Below are positions 16,462 through 26,068 of a DNA stretch of 64,000 nucleotides, piece by piece. How positions within the stretch are numbered: position 1 is the stretch's first letter; the number at the start of each line of letters is the position of its first letter. A program made the translations under genes and the position numbers. The notes beneath the pieces were generated by a model. That model worked only from the letters and a program-made list of their open reading frames with translations, searched no databases and was not told where the DNA came from. Origin of the DNA: Mycolicibacterium holsaticum DSM 44478 = JCM 12374 (GTDB lineage Bacteria > Actinomycetota > Actinomycetes > Mycobacteriales > Mycobacteriaceae); the NCBI RefSeq assembly GCF_019645835.1, contig NZ_CP080998.1, positions 2,232,001 through 2,296,000 of the forward strand. Reading direction: 5' to 3'.

Positions 16462-16899
16462 CTAGCCGGTATTGACCGGAATGTCTGCCAGTTGGGTCAG
16501 TCGCACACTGTTGCCCGACGGGTCGCGGAACCCGCAGTCGATGCCGTACGGCATCTGGTGCGGTTCTTCGGTGAACTCGACGCCGCGGGCCTTCAACTGC
16601 TCGTAACTGGCCTGGCAGTCCTCGGTGGTGAGGAAGATGGTGCCGGCGAAGCCTTTCGCGGTCAGATCCAGTACCTGCGCGCGGGTGGCGTCGTCCATCA
16701 CCGGCTCACCGGGCACCGCCATCAGCACAATCGACACGTCGTCCTGGCCGGGCGGGCCGACCGTCAGCCAGCGGAAGGTGTCGTCGAGATCGGGCAGCGA
16801 AACGTCCTGGCGCACTTCCATTCCGACCTTCTCGGTCCAGAATTTAAGGGCGACTTCCTGGTCGTGAACCCACAGATGGGCACTTGCGATTCTGATCAT
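16462..16899 (-). CDS. VOC-superfamily (glyoxalase/bleomycin-resistance-like) protein
   Basis: A 145-residue VOC-fold protein with two beta-alpha-beta-beta-beta modules: MIRIASAHLWVHDQEVALKF at the start and GTIFLTTEDCQASYEQLKAR in the second half, ending FRDPSGNSVRLTQL. VOC members include glyoxalases, dioxygenases and antibiotic-binding proteins; the substrate is not readable. The start is ATG at 16899. A longer reading of the frame runs into the AraC gene region and is unlikely. It lies 16 bases after the AraC-type gene on the same strand. Confidence 0.87.
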   Translation of the reverse strand: MIRIASAHLWVHDQEVALKFWTEKVGMEVRQDVSLPDLDDTFRWLTVGPPGQDDVSIVLMAVPGEPVMDDATRAQVLDLTAKGFAGTIFLTTEDCQASYEQLKARGVEFTEEPHQMPYGIDCGFRDPSGNSVRLTQLADIPVNTG

Positions 16900-16915
16900 G
16901 GCCACGACGCTACGG

Positions 16916-17365
16916 TCAGCCGTCGCCGGGCGTCTTCTCCCCGTGTGCTGTCTTGCGAACCCGTCTGTCGGCGGGCGGGCGGGTATCGCGCGCCAGGATG
17001 CAACTCGGTACCCGCGCATGGACCGCCGCCGGCGGCATGCTGGCCCGATACGCGGCGGGCGGCAGACCGTAGACGCGCGCGAAACTCGTCGTGAACGACC
17101 CCACGCTCTGCAGGCCCACCATCACGCAGATATCGGCGACGGAGCGGTCGGTGTGACGAAGCAGCGAGGCCGCGCGCTCCAGCCGCCGCGTCTGCAGATA
17201 CGACCGCGGCGATTCACCGAACGTGCGGGTGAACATCCGGCTGAAATGGGCCCGCGACAGGCCGGCCGCGGCGGCCAGGTCATCGACCGTGATCGGCTCC
17301 GCGTAGCGCGCGTCGACCAGGTCCTTGGCTCGCATCAGGTAACGGGCTGGGGGCACCTGTGCCAT
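16916..17365 (-). CDS. AraC-family transcriptional regulator (stand-alone DNA-binding domain)
   Basis: A 149-residue AraC/XylS-type regulator consisting mainly of the two helix-turn-helix units: ITVDDLAAAAGLSRAHFSRM, then FGESPRSYLQTRRLERAASL, then SVADICVMVGLQSVGSFTTS and FARVYGLPPAAYR. There is no ligand-binding N-terminal domain, and the C-terminal tail is basic. I start at ATG 17365 (MAQVPPARYLMRAKDLVDAR), which is typical for this short group; the frame extends upstream without support. It heads the VOC-methyltransferase unit and probably controls it. Confidence 0.87.
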   Translation of the reverse strand: MAQVPPARYLMRAKDLVDARYAEPITVDDLAAAAGLSRAHFSRMFTRTFGESPRSYLQTRRLERAASLLRHTDRSVADICVMVGLQSVGSFTTSFARVYGLPPAAYRASMPPAAVHARVPSCILARDTRPPADRRVRKTAHGEKTPGDG

Positions 17366-17420
17366 GCGGTCAAGTATGCGTGTTCGCGGAATCTGCGCGC
17401 GGCACAGTACGTTGTTGGTG

Positions 17421-17829
<409 letters not shown>

Positions 17830-17840
17830 CCCCTCGGGGC

Positions 17841-19334
17841 TCACCGTTTCCGGCGCACCGCCTTGCGCAACTTCTTCAGCGCCTCGTCGAGCTGCTCGTG
17901 TGAGCGACGCGCCAAATCGTCCTCAAGCTGGTACAGCAGACCGTAGGTGAACGTGTCCTCGCCGGCGGCGTGGGCGGCCGCGGCCTGCCGGCTCAGGTGG
18001 TTGCGGCTGACGACGCTGTCCTGGTGATCGCCCAGCAGGGTCTGGACGGTCTTTGCGCGGTCGGACACCTTGTCGGCGCCCGTGGCGGCTGCCGTGTAGC
18101 GAAGACGCTTGGCACCCTTGCGGATTCGGTGCAGCGCCTCGTTGCGGTCGGCCGCGGCCGCCTTGGCGGCGACCTTGGCCGCCTTGCGGACCCGCTTGTA
18201 GGCCGCGTCGACGGTCACCGCATCGGTGTCCCGGTGCGCCGGCGGTCCGGCGGCGAGCAGGCTGTCCAGCCCGTCGAGCAGCCGGAAGTAGCGCGGTGAG
18301 CGCATCGCCAGCAGAGCGCGCCGCAGGCCCGCCGCGTACTGCCGCCTGGCGCCCTCGACCAGCCGTTCGCGCACCGGCCCGCGCACCAACTCGGCAGGCA
18401 GGCCATCCAGTGCGTGCTCGTAGCGCTCCGCGAGCACCTCGGCGTCGCGGGCCCCACCCAGCACAGCGGCCAGCGCCCTGAGCTCCTCGAGTATCCACGC
18501 GTTCGGCGACCCGTCCGACACACCGAACGCATCCTTGGCCGACTGCAGCAGGCTGCGGATCTTGCGCGTCGCCACCCGCATCTGATGCACCGAGTCGTGC
18601 GCATCCTCACGCACCGCGCGGTCCCACACCAGAAGCTGCTCGACCTGCTCGGCCACCGCCCGGTGCAGCGGATCGCGCGCGCGGGGTTTGGCCTTCGACT
18701 CGTCGGCTGTCTGCGGCGCGCCGGCCAGCACCCGCGCCAGCTTCGACCCGTGCTCGGCCGGTTCGGCGCCCGCGTCCAGCAGGCGGTTGCCGAGCCGCTC
18801 AAGCAGGTCGGCACCGTCGTCGCCGATGCCTTCGGCCAGTTCGATCTCCCATTCGCGCCAGCGTTGCTCGCCGTCGTCGCCCTGCGCCCACGCGTTCACG
18901 GCGTCGTCGCAGAATTCGGCGATGACCGCGCCGTCGACGTCGTACAGATAGTCGACGGCACGGTTCGTCGTGATGCGCGCGACGGGCACCAGCGGGCGGT
19001 CGCGCACGATGGCCAGCACAACGTCGCGCAACTCGTCGGGCACCTCGTCGGCGGCGGTGCCCAGCGGCATACGCACCTCGGTGCGGGCGCCCTGGCCGGC
19101 CGGGAGCTTGAGATGCCAACCCTCGTCGGACCCCCCGGTGCGCCGCCGCAGGGTGATCCGGCGGCCCGCCAGATCACGTCCCGGCGTGTCGTAATACACA
19201 GCATCCAGCGTGTGTGACGGGGTGCGCTCTATCCGCGCGACCAACGCAAGGCCGTCGAACGACGGCGAAACCGTGGACTCGAGCACGTCGAATTTGCGCT
19301 CTACCTCGGTGTATCGGTTGGTGTTGGCAGCCAC
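17841..19334 (-). CDS. CYTH and CHAD domain protein
   Basis: A 497-residue fusion of an N-terminal CYTH domain (about 1-200; the ExExK motif is EVERKFDV at residues 10-17) and a C-terminal CHAD helical domain (about 220-490) rich in conserved His, Arg and Lys (HQMRVATRKIRSLLQS, RIRKGAKRLRY, LGDHQDSVVSRNHL). CYTH enzymes bind triphosphates and CHAD domains bind polyphosphate, so a polyphosphate-related role is plausible. The GTG start at 19334 gives VAANTNRYTEVERKF; the upstream in-frame ATG at 19412 adds an unconserved stretch. It is convergent with rnpB. Confidence 0.88.
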   Translation of the reverse strand: MAANTNRYTEVERKFDVLESTVSPSFDGLALVARIERTPSHTLDAVYYDTPGRDLAGRRITLRRRTGGSDEGWHLKLPAGQGARTEVRMPLGTAADEVPDELRDVVLAIVRDRPLVPVARITTNRAVDYLYDVDGAVIAEFCDDAVNAWAQGDDGEQRWREWEIELAEGIGDDGADLLERLGNRLLDAGAEPAEHGSKLARVLAGAPQTADESKAKPRARDPLHRAVAEQVEQLLVWDRAVREDAHDSVHQMRVATRKIRSLLQSAKDAFGVSDGSPNAWILEELRALAAVLGGARDAEVLAERYEHALDGLPAELVRGPVRERLVEGARRQYAAGLRRALLAMRSPRYFRLLDGLDSLLAAGPPAHRDTDAVTVDAAYKRVRKAAKVAAKAAAADRNEALHRIRKGAKRLRYTAAATGADKVSDRAKTVQTLLGDHQDSVVSRNHLSRQAAAAHAAGEDTFTYGLLYQLEDDLARRSHEQLDEALKKLRKAVRRKR

Positions 19335-19431
19335 ACCGGCCAGCGTGCCACATCTCGGGTGAGCCGGGCGCCGGCTTCTGCGCGGGTACCCGTGATGCCA
19401 TTCAGTAGGCATATGCGGCTTAGAGCTTGCT

Positions 19432-19448
19432 TACAGTCTTAAACTGTA
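19432..19448. promoter_or_regulatory. palindrome overlapping the putative promoter of the acyl-AMP ligase gene
   Basis: TACAGTCTTAAACTGTA has 6-base arms around a 5-base centre and ends 3 bases before the ATG at 19452. It leaves no room for a ribosome site. TAAACT (19440-19445) inside it is placed about 7 bases before the ATG, as a -10 box for a leaderless message would be. A repressor site over the promoter is the simplest reading. Confidence 0.55.
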
Positions 19449-19451
19449 CTT

Positions 19452-21263
19452 ATGAAACTTGGGGGATCGATCGAGGACTACCTGGACTCCGAGGGCCATA
19501 TTGTCATTCCCGAGGGCGTCACGCTGACGTCGCATCTCGAGAGCAACATCGCTGAGCTGCGTGATTCGGTCGCCTTTCGGTTCCTGGACTATCGGGCCGA
19601 CCCAGACGGCAGCCCCGTCGAGCTGACCTGGCACCAGCTTGACGTCCGCCTGCGCGCGGTCGGGGCACGGCTTCAGCAGGTCACCTCGCCAGGGGACCGC
19701 GTGGCCATCCTGGCGCCCCAGGGCATCGACTACATAGTGGGCCTGTTCGCCGCGATCGCCGCAGGCAATATCGCGGTGCCGCTGTTCGCCCCCGAACTGC
19801 CCGGACACGCCGAACGGCTGCGCGCGGTGATCGGCGACGCCGAACCGACGGTGGTGTTGACCAGCACCGAGGGCGCCGAAGCCGTGCACGAGTCTCTGGT
19901 CGCCGTTCCGCGGGGCCGCAGGCCGCGGGTCATCGCGGTCGACGCCCTGCCCGACAGCGTGGGGGAGTTGTTCACCCCGTTCGAGGCCGGTACCGACGAC
20001 ATCGCGTACCTGCAGTACACCTCCGGTTCCACCCGCACACCGGCGGGTGTGGAGGTCACCCACCGGGCGGTCTGCACCAACGTCGCGCAGATGGTCCTTT
20101 CGGTCGGTCTGGACCACGACATCCGCAGCGTCAGCTGGTTACCGCTGTTCCACGACATGGGTCTGCTGATGGTGATGTTCCCCGCGCTATGCGGGGGCCA
20201 GCTCAGCCTGATGTCACCGATGGCGTTCGTCCGCCGGCCCTACCGGTGGATCCGTGAGCTCGCGGCCGAGTCGAAATACGGCCGGACATTCGCCGCCGCA
20301 CCGAATTTCGCGTTCGAGCTCGCCGCGCAGCGCGGCCTGCCGCCCAAGGGCGAACATCTCGACCTGAGCAACGTCGGCGGGCTGATCAACGGCTCCGAGC
20401 CGGTCAGCATCGGCTCGATCGACAAGTTCAACGAGGCCTTCGGCCCCTACGGTCTGCCGCCGACCACGATCAAGCCGTCCTACGGGATGGCCGAGGCCAC
20501 CCTGTTCGTCTCCACGATCGCACCCGACGCCGAACCCAAGGCGGTCTACCTCGACCGCGAGCAGCTGGGCGCCGGACGTGCCGTCGAGGTGCCACCCGAC
20601 GCCGAAAACGCGGTGCCCCAGGTGTCGTGCGGCCGGGTGGCCCGCAGCCAGTGGGCCGTCATCGTCGACCCGAACACGGGCACCGAACTGCCCGACGGCC
20701 AGGTCGGTGAGATCTGGCTGCACGGCGCCAACATCGGGCGGGGCTACTGGGGCCGCGCCGACCAGACCGAGGCGGTCTTCCAGAACAAGCTGCAGTCGCG
20801 GCTGGACGTCGACAGCCACGCCGAGGGCGCGCCCTCGGGCGGATACTGGCTGCGCACCGGTGACCTGGGCATGTACCACGACGGCGGGCTCTACATCGTC
20901 GGGCGGATCAAGGACATGATCATCGTCGACGGCCGCAACCACTATCCGCAGGACCTGGAGGCGACTGCGGCCGGGGTCTCGCCCGCGGTGCGCGCCGGCT
21001 TCGTCGTCGCGTTCGGGATCCCCGACGGCAACGGCGAACGGCTGGTGATCGTGGCCGAGCGTGCCCCCGGCGCAGGCAAGGCCGATCCGCAGCCGGTGGC
21101 CGATGCGATCCGCGCCGCCGTGTCGCGCCATCACGCGCTCCCCGTCGCCGACGTGAAACTGGTTGCCGCGGGCACTATCCCACGGACCACCAGCGGCAAG
21201 CTGGCCCGCCGTGCGTGCCGGGCCGAATACCTGGAAGGCAAGTTGGGTCCGGTAGCCGGTTAA
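19452..21263 (+). CDS. FAAL-type fatty acyl-AMP ligase (FadD family)
   Basis: A 603-residue adenylate-forming enzyme. The ATP motif is LQYTSGSTRTPAGVEVTH. Later motifs include SWLPLFHDMGL, PSYGMAEATL, YWLRTGDLG and the hinge region GRIKDMIIVDGRNHYPQDLE, whose NHYPQD form is typical of fatty acyl-AMP ligases that load polyketide synthases rather than of acyl-CoA ligases; IPRTTSGKLAR carries the C-terminal Lys. No polyketide synthase lies within the window. It is followed after 9 bases by an enoyl-CoA hydratase, so the two form a probable operon. The start is ATG at 19452, possibly leaderless. Confidence 0.88.
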   Translation: MKLGGSIEDYLDSEGHIVIPEGVTLTSHLESNIAELRDSVAFRFLDYRADPDGSPVELTWHQLDVRLRAVGARLQQVTSPGDRVAILAPQGIDYIVGLFAAIAAGNIAVPLFAPELPGHAERLRAVIGDAEPTVVLTSTEGAEAVHESLVAVPRGRRPRVIAVDALPDSVGELFTPFEAGTDDIAYLQYTSGSTRTPAGVEVTHRAVCTNVAQMVLSVGLDHDIRSVSWLPLFHDMGLLMVMFPALCGGQLSLMSPMAFVRRPYRWIRELAAESKYGRTFAAAPNFAFELAAQRGLPPKGEHLDLSNVGGLINGSEPVSIGSIDKFNEAFGPYGLPPTTIKPSYGMAEATLFVSTIAPDAEPKAVYLDREQLGAGRAVEVPPDAENAVPQVSCGRVARSQWAVIVDPNTGTELPDGQVGEIWLHGANIGRGYWGRADQTEAVFQNKLQSRLDVDSHAEGAPSGGYWLRTGDLGMYHDGGLYIVGRIKDMIIVDGRNHYPQDLEATAAGVSPAVRAGFVVAFGIPDGNGERLVIVAERAPGAGKADPQPVADAIRAAVSRHHALPVADVKLVAAGTIPRTTSGKLARRACRAEYLEGKLGPVAG

Positions 21264-21272
21264 GGTCCAGGG

Positions 21273-22052
21273 GTGAGCGAATACGACACCATCAAGTTCG
21301 AGCGGTCCGGGGCCATCGCGCAGATCACGTTGAACCGGCCCGACGCGGCAAACGGCATGAACGCCACCATGACTCGCGAGCTGGCCGACGCGGCAAAACA
21401 ATGTGACACCGACGCGACCAAAGTCGTCGTCATCACCGGGTCGGGACGGTTCTTCTGCGCCGGAGGCGATCTGAAGGACTTCGCCACGGCACCTGACCGC
21501 GGTCAGCACGTCAAGGGCGTCGCCGATGATCTGCACCGTGCCATCTCGAGCTTCGCGCGGATGAACGCCGTGCTGATCACGTCGGTCAACGGCACCGCGG
21601 CGGGGGCCGGCTTCTCCCTCGCCGTCACCGGCGACCTGGTGCTGGCCGCCGAGTCCGCGTCGTTCACGATGGCCTACACCCGGGTCGGGCTCAGCCCCGA
21701 CGGCAGTGCGTCCTACTTCCTGCCGCGGCTGATCGGCGTCACCAAGGCCAAGGAACTCATGCTGACCAACCGCACCCTTCCGGCGCAGGAGGCGTCGCAG
21801 TGGGGGCTGGTCACCGAGGTCGTCGCCGACGCCGAGCTGGCCGACCGGACCGCGCAACTCGCGGACCAAATGGCGGCCAGCTGCGCGGGATCCAACGGTG
21901 GCGTCAAGCAGCTACTGCTGGGCACCTTCAAGAACGGGCTGGAAGAGCAGATGGAACACGAGAGCCGGCTGATCGCCCAGCGCGCCAACTCCGCCGACGG
22001 CCGCGAAGGCGTCGACGCGTTCCTCGCCAAACGGAAAGCTGAGTTCGCCTAG
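21273..22052 (+). CDS. enoyl-CoA hydratase/isomerase family protein
   Basis: A 259-residue crotonase-fold protein. The oxyanion-hole segments are [11 protein letters not shown] and [13 protein letters not shown]. In the active-site loop the segment is [17 protein letters not shown], where the second catalytic Glu of classical hydratases is replaced by Asp/Gly-type residues as in PaaG-like isomerases. Hydration of enoyl-CoA is therefore not certain. The start is GTG at 21273 after AAGGTCCAGGG. It follows the acyl-AMP ligase gene by 9 bases and overlaps the convergent panB by 4 bases. Confidence 0.88.
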   Translation: MSEYDTIKFERSGAIAQITLNRPDAANGMNATMTRELADAAKQCDTDATKVVVITGSGRFFCAGGDLKDFATAPDRGQHVKGVADDLHRAISSFARMNAVLITSVNGTAAGAGFSLAVTGDLVLAAESASFTMAYTRVGLSPDGSASYFLPRLIGVTKAKELMLTNRTLPAQEASQWGLVTEVVADAELADRTAQLADQMAASCAGSNGGVKQLLLGTFKNGLEEQMEHESRLIAQRANSADGREGVDAFLAKRKAEFA

Positions 22053-22882
22053 AACGAGTGCTCGTCGGCGGGGAACACCCCGCTGGCGACCTCATCGGCG
22101 TACTGCGTTGCAGCACGGCGTAATTCGGCACCCACATCGCCGAAACGCTTGACAAATTTGGCCGTTTTGCCGTTGGTGAGCCCGGCCATGTCCTGCCAGA
22201 CCAGCACCTGGGCGTCGCAATTGGGTCCGGCGCCGATCCCGATGGTGGGGATGGTCAGCTTGCCGGTGATCTGGGTGGCCAGTTCGGCGGGCACCATCTC
22301 CATGACGACGCTGAACGCGCCGGCCTCCTGCACCGCGATCGCATCGTGGATGGTCTGCTCGGCGCCGTCGCCGCGGCCCTGGACACGGAAGCCGCCCAGC
22401 CCGTTCACGCTCTGCGGGGTGAAGCCGATGTGCGCCATCACCGGGATGCCTGCGGCACTGATCGTGGCGATCTGATCGGCGACGCGCTCGCCGCCTTCGA
22501 GCTTGACCGCGTGCGCCCCGGTCTCTTTGAGGAACCGGGTGGCGGTCGCCAGGGCACGTGCCGGGCTTTCCTCATAGCTGCCGAACGGCAGGTCGGCGAC
22601 CACCAAAGCGTGCGGTGCGCCGCGCACCACACCGCGCACCAGCGGGATGAGTTCGTCGATGGTCACCGGCACGGTGGTGTCGTAGCCGTAGACCACGTTG
22701 GCTGCCGAATCGCCGACCAGCAGCACCGGGATGCCTGCGTCGTCGAATATGGCTGCGGTGGAGTAGTCGTAGGCCGTCAGCATGGCCCACTTGTGGCCCT
22801 CGGCCTTCCACTTCGCAAGGTGGTGGATGCGTGTTTTGGTCCGCGGTGCGGAGGCAGCGCCGTACACGGTCTGCTCAGACAT
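22049..22882 (-). CDS. panB: 3-methyl-2-oxobutanoate hydroxymethyltransferase (pantothenate synthesis)
   Basis: A 277-residue PanB, which makes ketopantoate from ketoisovalerate and methylenetetrahydrofolate as the first step to pantothenate and CoA. The metal-binding Asp is in [17 protein letters not shown]. Other family signatures are [38 protein letters not shown] and [19 protein letters not shown]. The length equals that of other actinobacterial PanB proteins. The ATG at 22882 follows GGGGACA. It is divergent from the wax ester synthase gene, with 158 bases between the two starts holding no further gene. Confidence 0.95.
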   Translation of the reverse strand: MSEQTVYGAASAPRTKTRIHHLAKWKAEGHKWAMLTAYDYSTAAIFDDAGIPVLLVGDSAANVVYGYDTTVPVTIDELIPLVRGVVRGAPHALVVADLPFGSYEESPARALATATRFLKETGAHAVKLEGGERVADQIATISAAGIPVMAHIGFTPQSVNGLGGFRVQGRGDGAEQTIHDAIAVQEAGAFSVVMEMVPAELATQITGKLTIPTIGIGAGPNCDAQVLVWQDMAGLTNGKTAKFVKRFGDVGAELRRAATQYADEVASGVFPADEHSF

Positions 22883-23040
22883 CGTTGTCCCCTAATGGGT
22901 GGTCGGGTCGAATCCTCGAGGCCGAAAACGGTCCCCGGGTTCGTCTGACCCCGTCAGTCTGCCACTGCGCCGCGGAAAGTTAAAAGACGGGTTGAGTGGA
23001 TTTCCTCACACCCGCGCCCGACCCGCCTACCATCGGCGGA

Positions 23041-24432
23041 ATGCAGCGGCTCAGTGGACTCGACGCCAGCTTTCTATACCTTGAAACCGCCACCCAGCCA
23101 CTGCATGTGTGCTCGATCCTGGAACTCGACACGTCGACCATGCCCGGCGGGTACTCGTTCGACCGGTTCCGCGCGTCGTTGAACGAGCGGATCAAGGCGA
23201 TGCCGCAGTTCCGCGAGAAGCTGGCCGACAGCCGCTTCAACCTCGACCATCCGGTGTGGGTCGAAGACCGGGATTTCGTCGTCGACCATCACCTGCACCG
23301 CATCGGGCTGCCCGGGCCAGGGGGCAGCCGGGAGCTCGCCGAAATCTGCGGGCACATCGCATCATTGCCGCTCGACCGCAGCCGTCCGCTGTGGGAGAAG
23401 TGGGTGATCGAGAACATCGACGGCACCAACCCCTACGAGGGCGGACGCCTGGTGGTGATGACCAAGGTGCACCACGCCGGGGTCGACGGGGTCACCGGCG
23501 CCAGCATGATGTCGCAGCTGTGCAGCACCGAACCCGACGCGCCCCCGCCCGATCCGGTCGACGGCTCCGGCGACGCCAGCTCGCTCGAGATCGCGGTCAG
23601 CGGCGCGCTCAAGTTCGCCACCCGACCGCTCAAGCTCGTCAACGCGTTGCCGGGCACCGTGACCTCGGTGGTGGACACCGTGCGCCGCGCGCGCTCCGGG
23701 CTCACCATGGCGACACCGTTTTCGGCCCCGCAGACCGTGTTCAACGCCAACGTCACCGCGCACCGCAACATCGCGTTCGCCGAGCTCGACCTCGAGGACA
23801 TCAAGACGGTCAAGAACCACTTCGGGGTGAAGGTCAACGACGTGGTGATGGCGCTGGTCTCCGGTGTGCTTCGCAAGTTCCTCGACGACCGCGGCGCGCT
23901 GCCGGAGCACTCGCTGGTGGCGATGGTTCCGGTGTCGGTACACGAAAAATCCGACCGGCCGGGCCGCAACCAGGTGTCGGGCATGTTCTCTCGGTTGGAG
24001 ACCCACATCAAGGACCCGGCCGAACGGCTGAAATCCATCTCCGAAGCCAATTCGGTTGCCAAACAGCATAGTTCGGCAATCGGGGCGACGCTGCTGCAGG
24101 ACTGGACACAGTTCGCCGCGCCTGCGGTGTTCGGGGCCGCGATGCGGGTGTACGCCGCGAGCCGGTTGAGCGGGGCCAGGCCGGTGCACAACCTCGTCAT
24201 CTCCAACGTGCCCGGCCCCCAGGTGCCGCTGTACTACCTGGGATGTGAGGCCAAGGCCATGTATCCGCTGGGGCCGATCTTCCACGGCTCCGGGTTGAAC
24301 ATCACCGTGATGTCGCTGAACGGAAAGCTCGACGTCGGGATCGTGTCGTGCCCCGAATTGCTGCCCGATCTGTGGGATATGGCCGACGATTTCCAGGCCG
24401 CGCTCGACGAGTTGCTCGCCGCCACCCGATAA
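23041..24432 (+). CDS. wax ester synthase / diacylglycerol acyltransferase (WS/DGAT)
   Basis: A 463-residue bifunctional acyltransferase of the Tgs family that makes wax esters and triacylglycerol storage lipid at the membrane. The catalytic HHxxxDG motif is HHAGVDG at residues 144-150. The N-terminus MQRLSGLDASFLYLET, the central NDVVMALVSGVLRKFL and the C-terminal NLVISNVPGPQVPLYYLG are family hallmarks. I start at ATG 23041 rather than the in-frame ATG at 22996 because the family begins with MQRL-like residues. The downstream protease gene is 45 bases away on the same strand. Confidence 0.93.
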   Translation: MQRLSGLDASFLYLETATQPLHVCSILELDTSTMPGGYSFDRFRASLNERIKAMPQFREKLADSRFNLDHPVWVEDRDFVVDHHLHRIGLPGPGGSRELAEICGHIASLPLDRSRPLWEKWVIENIDGTNPYEGGRLVVMTKVHHAGVDGVTGASMMSQLCSTEPDAPPPDPVDGSGDASSLEIAVSGALKFATRPLKLVNALPGTVTSVVDTVRRARSGLTMATPFSAPQTVFNANVTAHRNIAFAELDLEDIKTVKNHFGVKVNDVVMALVSGVLRKFLDDRGALPEHSLVAMVPVSVHEKSDRPGRNQVSGMFSRLETHIKDPAERLKSISEANSVAKQHSSAIGATLLQDWTQFAAPAVFGAAMRVYAASRLSGARPVHNLVISNVPGPQVPLYYLGCEAKAMYPLGPIFHGSGLNITVMSLNGKLDVGIVSCPELLPDLWDMADDFQAALDELLAATR

Positions 24433-24477
24433 CCGCCCTGCCAGCACATCTTCGGGGTCATGGCAGCATGTGGAGCC

Positions 24478-25992
24478 ATGAACCTCAGGATCGGGGTCCT
24501 CGCGACCGCAACGCTGCTGCTCGTCGCCGGCTGCAGCACGACGGTCGACGGGCGCGCCGTCATCGCGGTGCCCCGGCCCGGTACCCCGGTGCAGTGGGCA
24601 CCGTGCCAGCTGGAGGGCGGCGCGGAGTCGCGTGTCCCCAAAGGCGCCGAATGCGGGCTGCTGTCGGTTCCGGTCGACTACGACAACCCCGACGGTGACG
24701 TCGCCCGCATCGCGCTGATCCGCTTTCCGGCGACCGGCGACAAGATCGGCTCGCTGATCATCAACCCCGGCGGGCCAGGGGAGTCCGGCGTGGAGGCCGC
24801 CGCCAGCGTTGCCCCGTCGCTGCCGGATTCGGTGCGTGAGCGCTTCGACGTCGTCGGGTTCGACCCCCGCGGGGTCGCGAACTCCACCCCGGCGCTGTGG
24901 TGCAACTCCGACGCCGACAACGACCGGTTGCGCGCTGAACCGCAGGTCGACTACTCCGAAAAGGGCGTCGCCGAGATCGAGGAGGAGACCAAGGAGTTCG
25001 TCCAGCGCTGCGTGGACAAGATGGGCGAGGAGTTCCTGGCCAACATCGGGACCGCCAACGTGGCCAAGGACCTCGACGCGATCCGCCAGGCCGTCGGCGA
25101 CGAGAAGCTGACCTATCTGGGCTACTCCTACGGCACCCGGATCGGCTCGACGTACGCCGAGAACTATCCCGACAAGGTCCGGGCGATGATCCTCGACGGC
25201 GCCGTCGACCCCAACGCCGACCCGGTCGAGGCCAACGTCCGACAGGCGGCGGCCTTCCAGACCGCGTTCAACGACTTCGCCGCCGACTGCGCGCGCACCC
25301 AACCGGACTGCCCGCTCGGCGAGGACCCCGCCAAGGCCAACGACGTGTTCCACAGCCTGGTCGACCCGCTGGTGGACAAGCCGGCGAAAACCAGGGACCC
25401 GCGCGGGCTGAGCTACTCCGACGCGATCGTCGGCACGATCCTGCCGCTGTACTCGCCGAACCTGTGGCGCCATCTCACCCAGGCGCTGAGCGAACTCAAG
25501 GACGGCACAGGCGACACCATGCTGGCGCTGGCCGATCTCTACATGGGCCGCGACCAGAACGGGCACTACAACAACTCGACCGACGCGCGGGTGGCGGTCA
25601 ACTGTGTCGACAAACCCGCGGTGACCGACCGCGCCAAGGTCGTCGAGGAGGACAGGCGGGTCCGCGAGGCGGCGCCGTTCTTGAGCTACGGCGAATTCAC
25701 CGGCCACGCGCCGTTGAGCACCTGCGCGTTCTGGCCGGTGCCGCCGACAAGCGAACCCCACGAGATCTCGGTCGACGGGCTGCCGCCGGTGCTGGTGGTG
25801 TCGACGACCAATGATCCGGCCACGCCGTATCAGGCCGGCGAAGAGTTGGCCAAACAGCTCGGCGGCACCCTGCTCACCTACGAGGGCACCCAGCACACCG
25901 TGGTGTTCCAGGGCAATCAGTGCGTCGACGACATCGCGGCGCGCTACCTGATCGACGTGACGGTGCCCCCGGTGGGCACCCGCTGCCGCTGA
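24478..25992 (+). CDS. caeA: Hip1/CaeA-like cell-envelope serine protease/carboxylesterase (lipoprotein)
   Basis: A 504-residue alpha/beta hydrolase of the tripeptidyl-aminopeptidase family. It is the likely orthologue of M. tuberculosis Hip1/CaeA, a cell-envelope serine protease that cleaves GroEL2 and affects envelope properties. The signal peptide ends in a lipobox (LLLVAGC, Cys18). The triad is Ser217 (LGYSYGT), Asp446 (TTNDPATPY) and His473 (GTQHTVVF); the oxyanion segment is INPGGPGESG. Six or more Cys in the mature part suggest disulphides. The ATG at 24478 is chosen to place the signal peptide correctly. A paralogue follows directly. Confidence 0.9.
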   Translation: MNLRIGVLATATLLLVAGCSTTVDGRAVIAVPRPGTPVQWAPCQLEGGAESRVPKGAECGLLSVPVDYDNPDGDVARIALIRFPATGDKIGSLIINPGGPGESGVEAAASVAPSLPDSVRERFDVVGFDPRGVANSTPALWCNSDADNDRLRAEPQVDYSEKGVAEIEEETKEFVQRCVDKMGEEFLANIGTANVAKDLDAIRQAVGDEKLTYLGYSYGTRIGSTYAENYPDKVRAMILDGAVDPNADPVEANVRQAAAFQTAFNDFAADCARTQPDCPLGEDPAKANDVFHSLVDPLVDKPAKTRDPRGLSYSDAIVGTILPLYSPNLWRHLTQALSELKDGTGDTMLALADLYMGRDQNGHYNNSTDARVAVNCVDKPAVTDRAKVVEEDRRVREAAPFLSYGEFTGHAPLSTCAFWPVPPTSEPHEISVDGLPPVLVVSTTNDPATPYQAGEELAKQLGGTLLTYEGTQHTVVFQGNQCVDDIAARYLIDVTVPPVGTRCR

Positions 25993-26068
25993 CCCCAGCG
26001 CGACGCCAGATCACATCCCGGTCACCGTTGGATAGCGGGTGCCGGCGGCGCCCCCCGCGCGTGCCACG

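Noticed and set aside
23362..25896. An 844-codon open frame on the minus strand
   Set aside because: It is antisense to the WS/DGAT and Hip1-like genes, has the low-complexity His/Arg/Val composition of a GC-rich shadow frame, and shows no domain.
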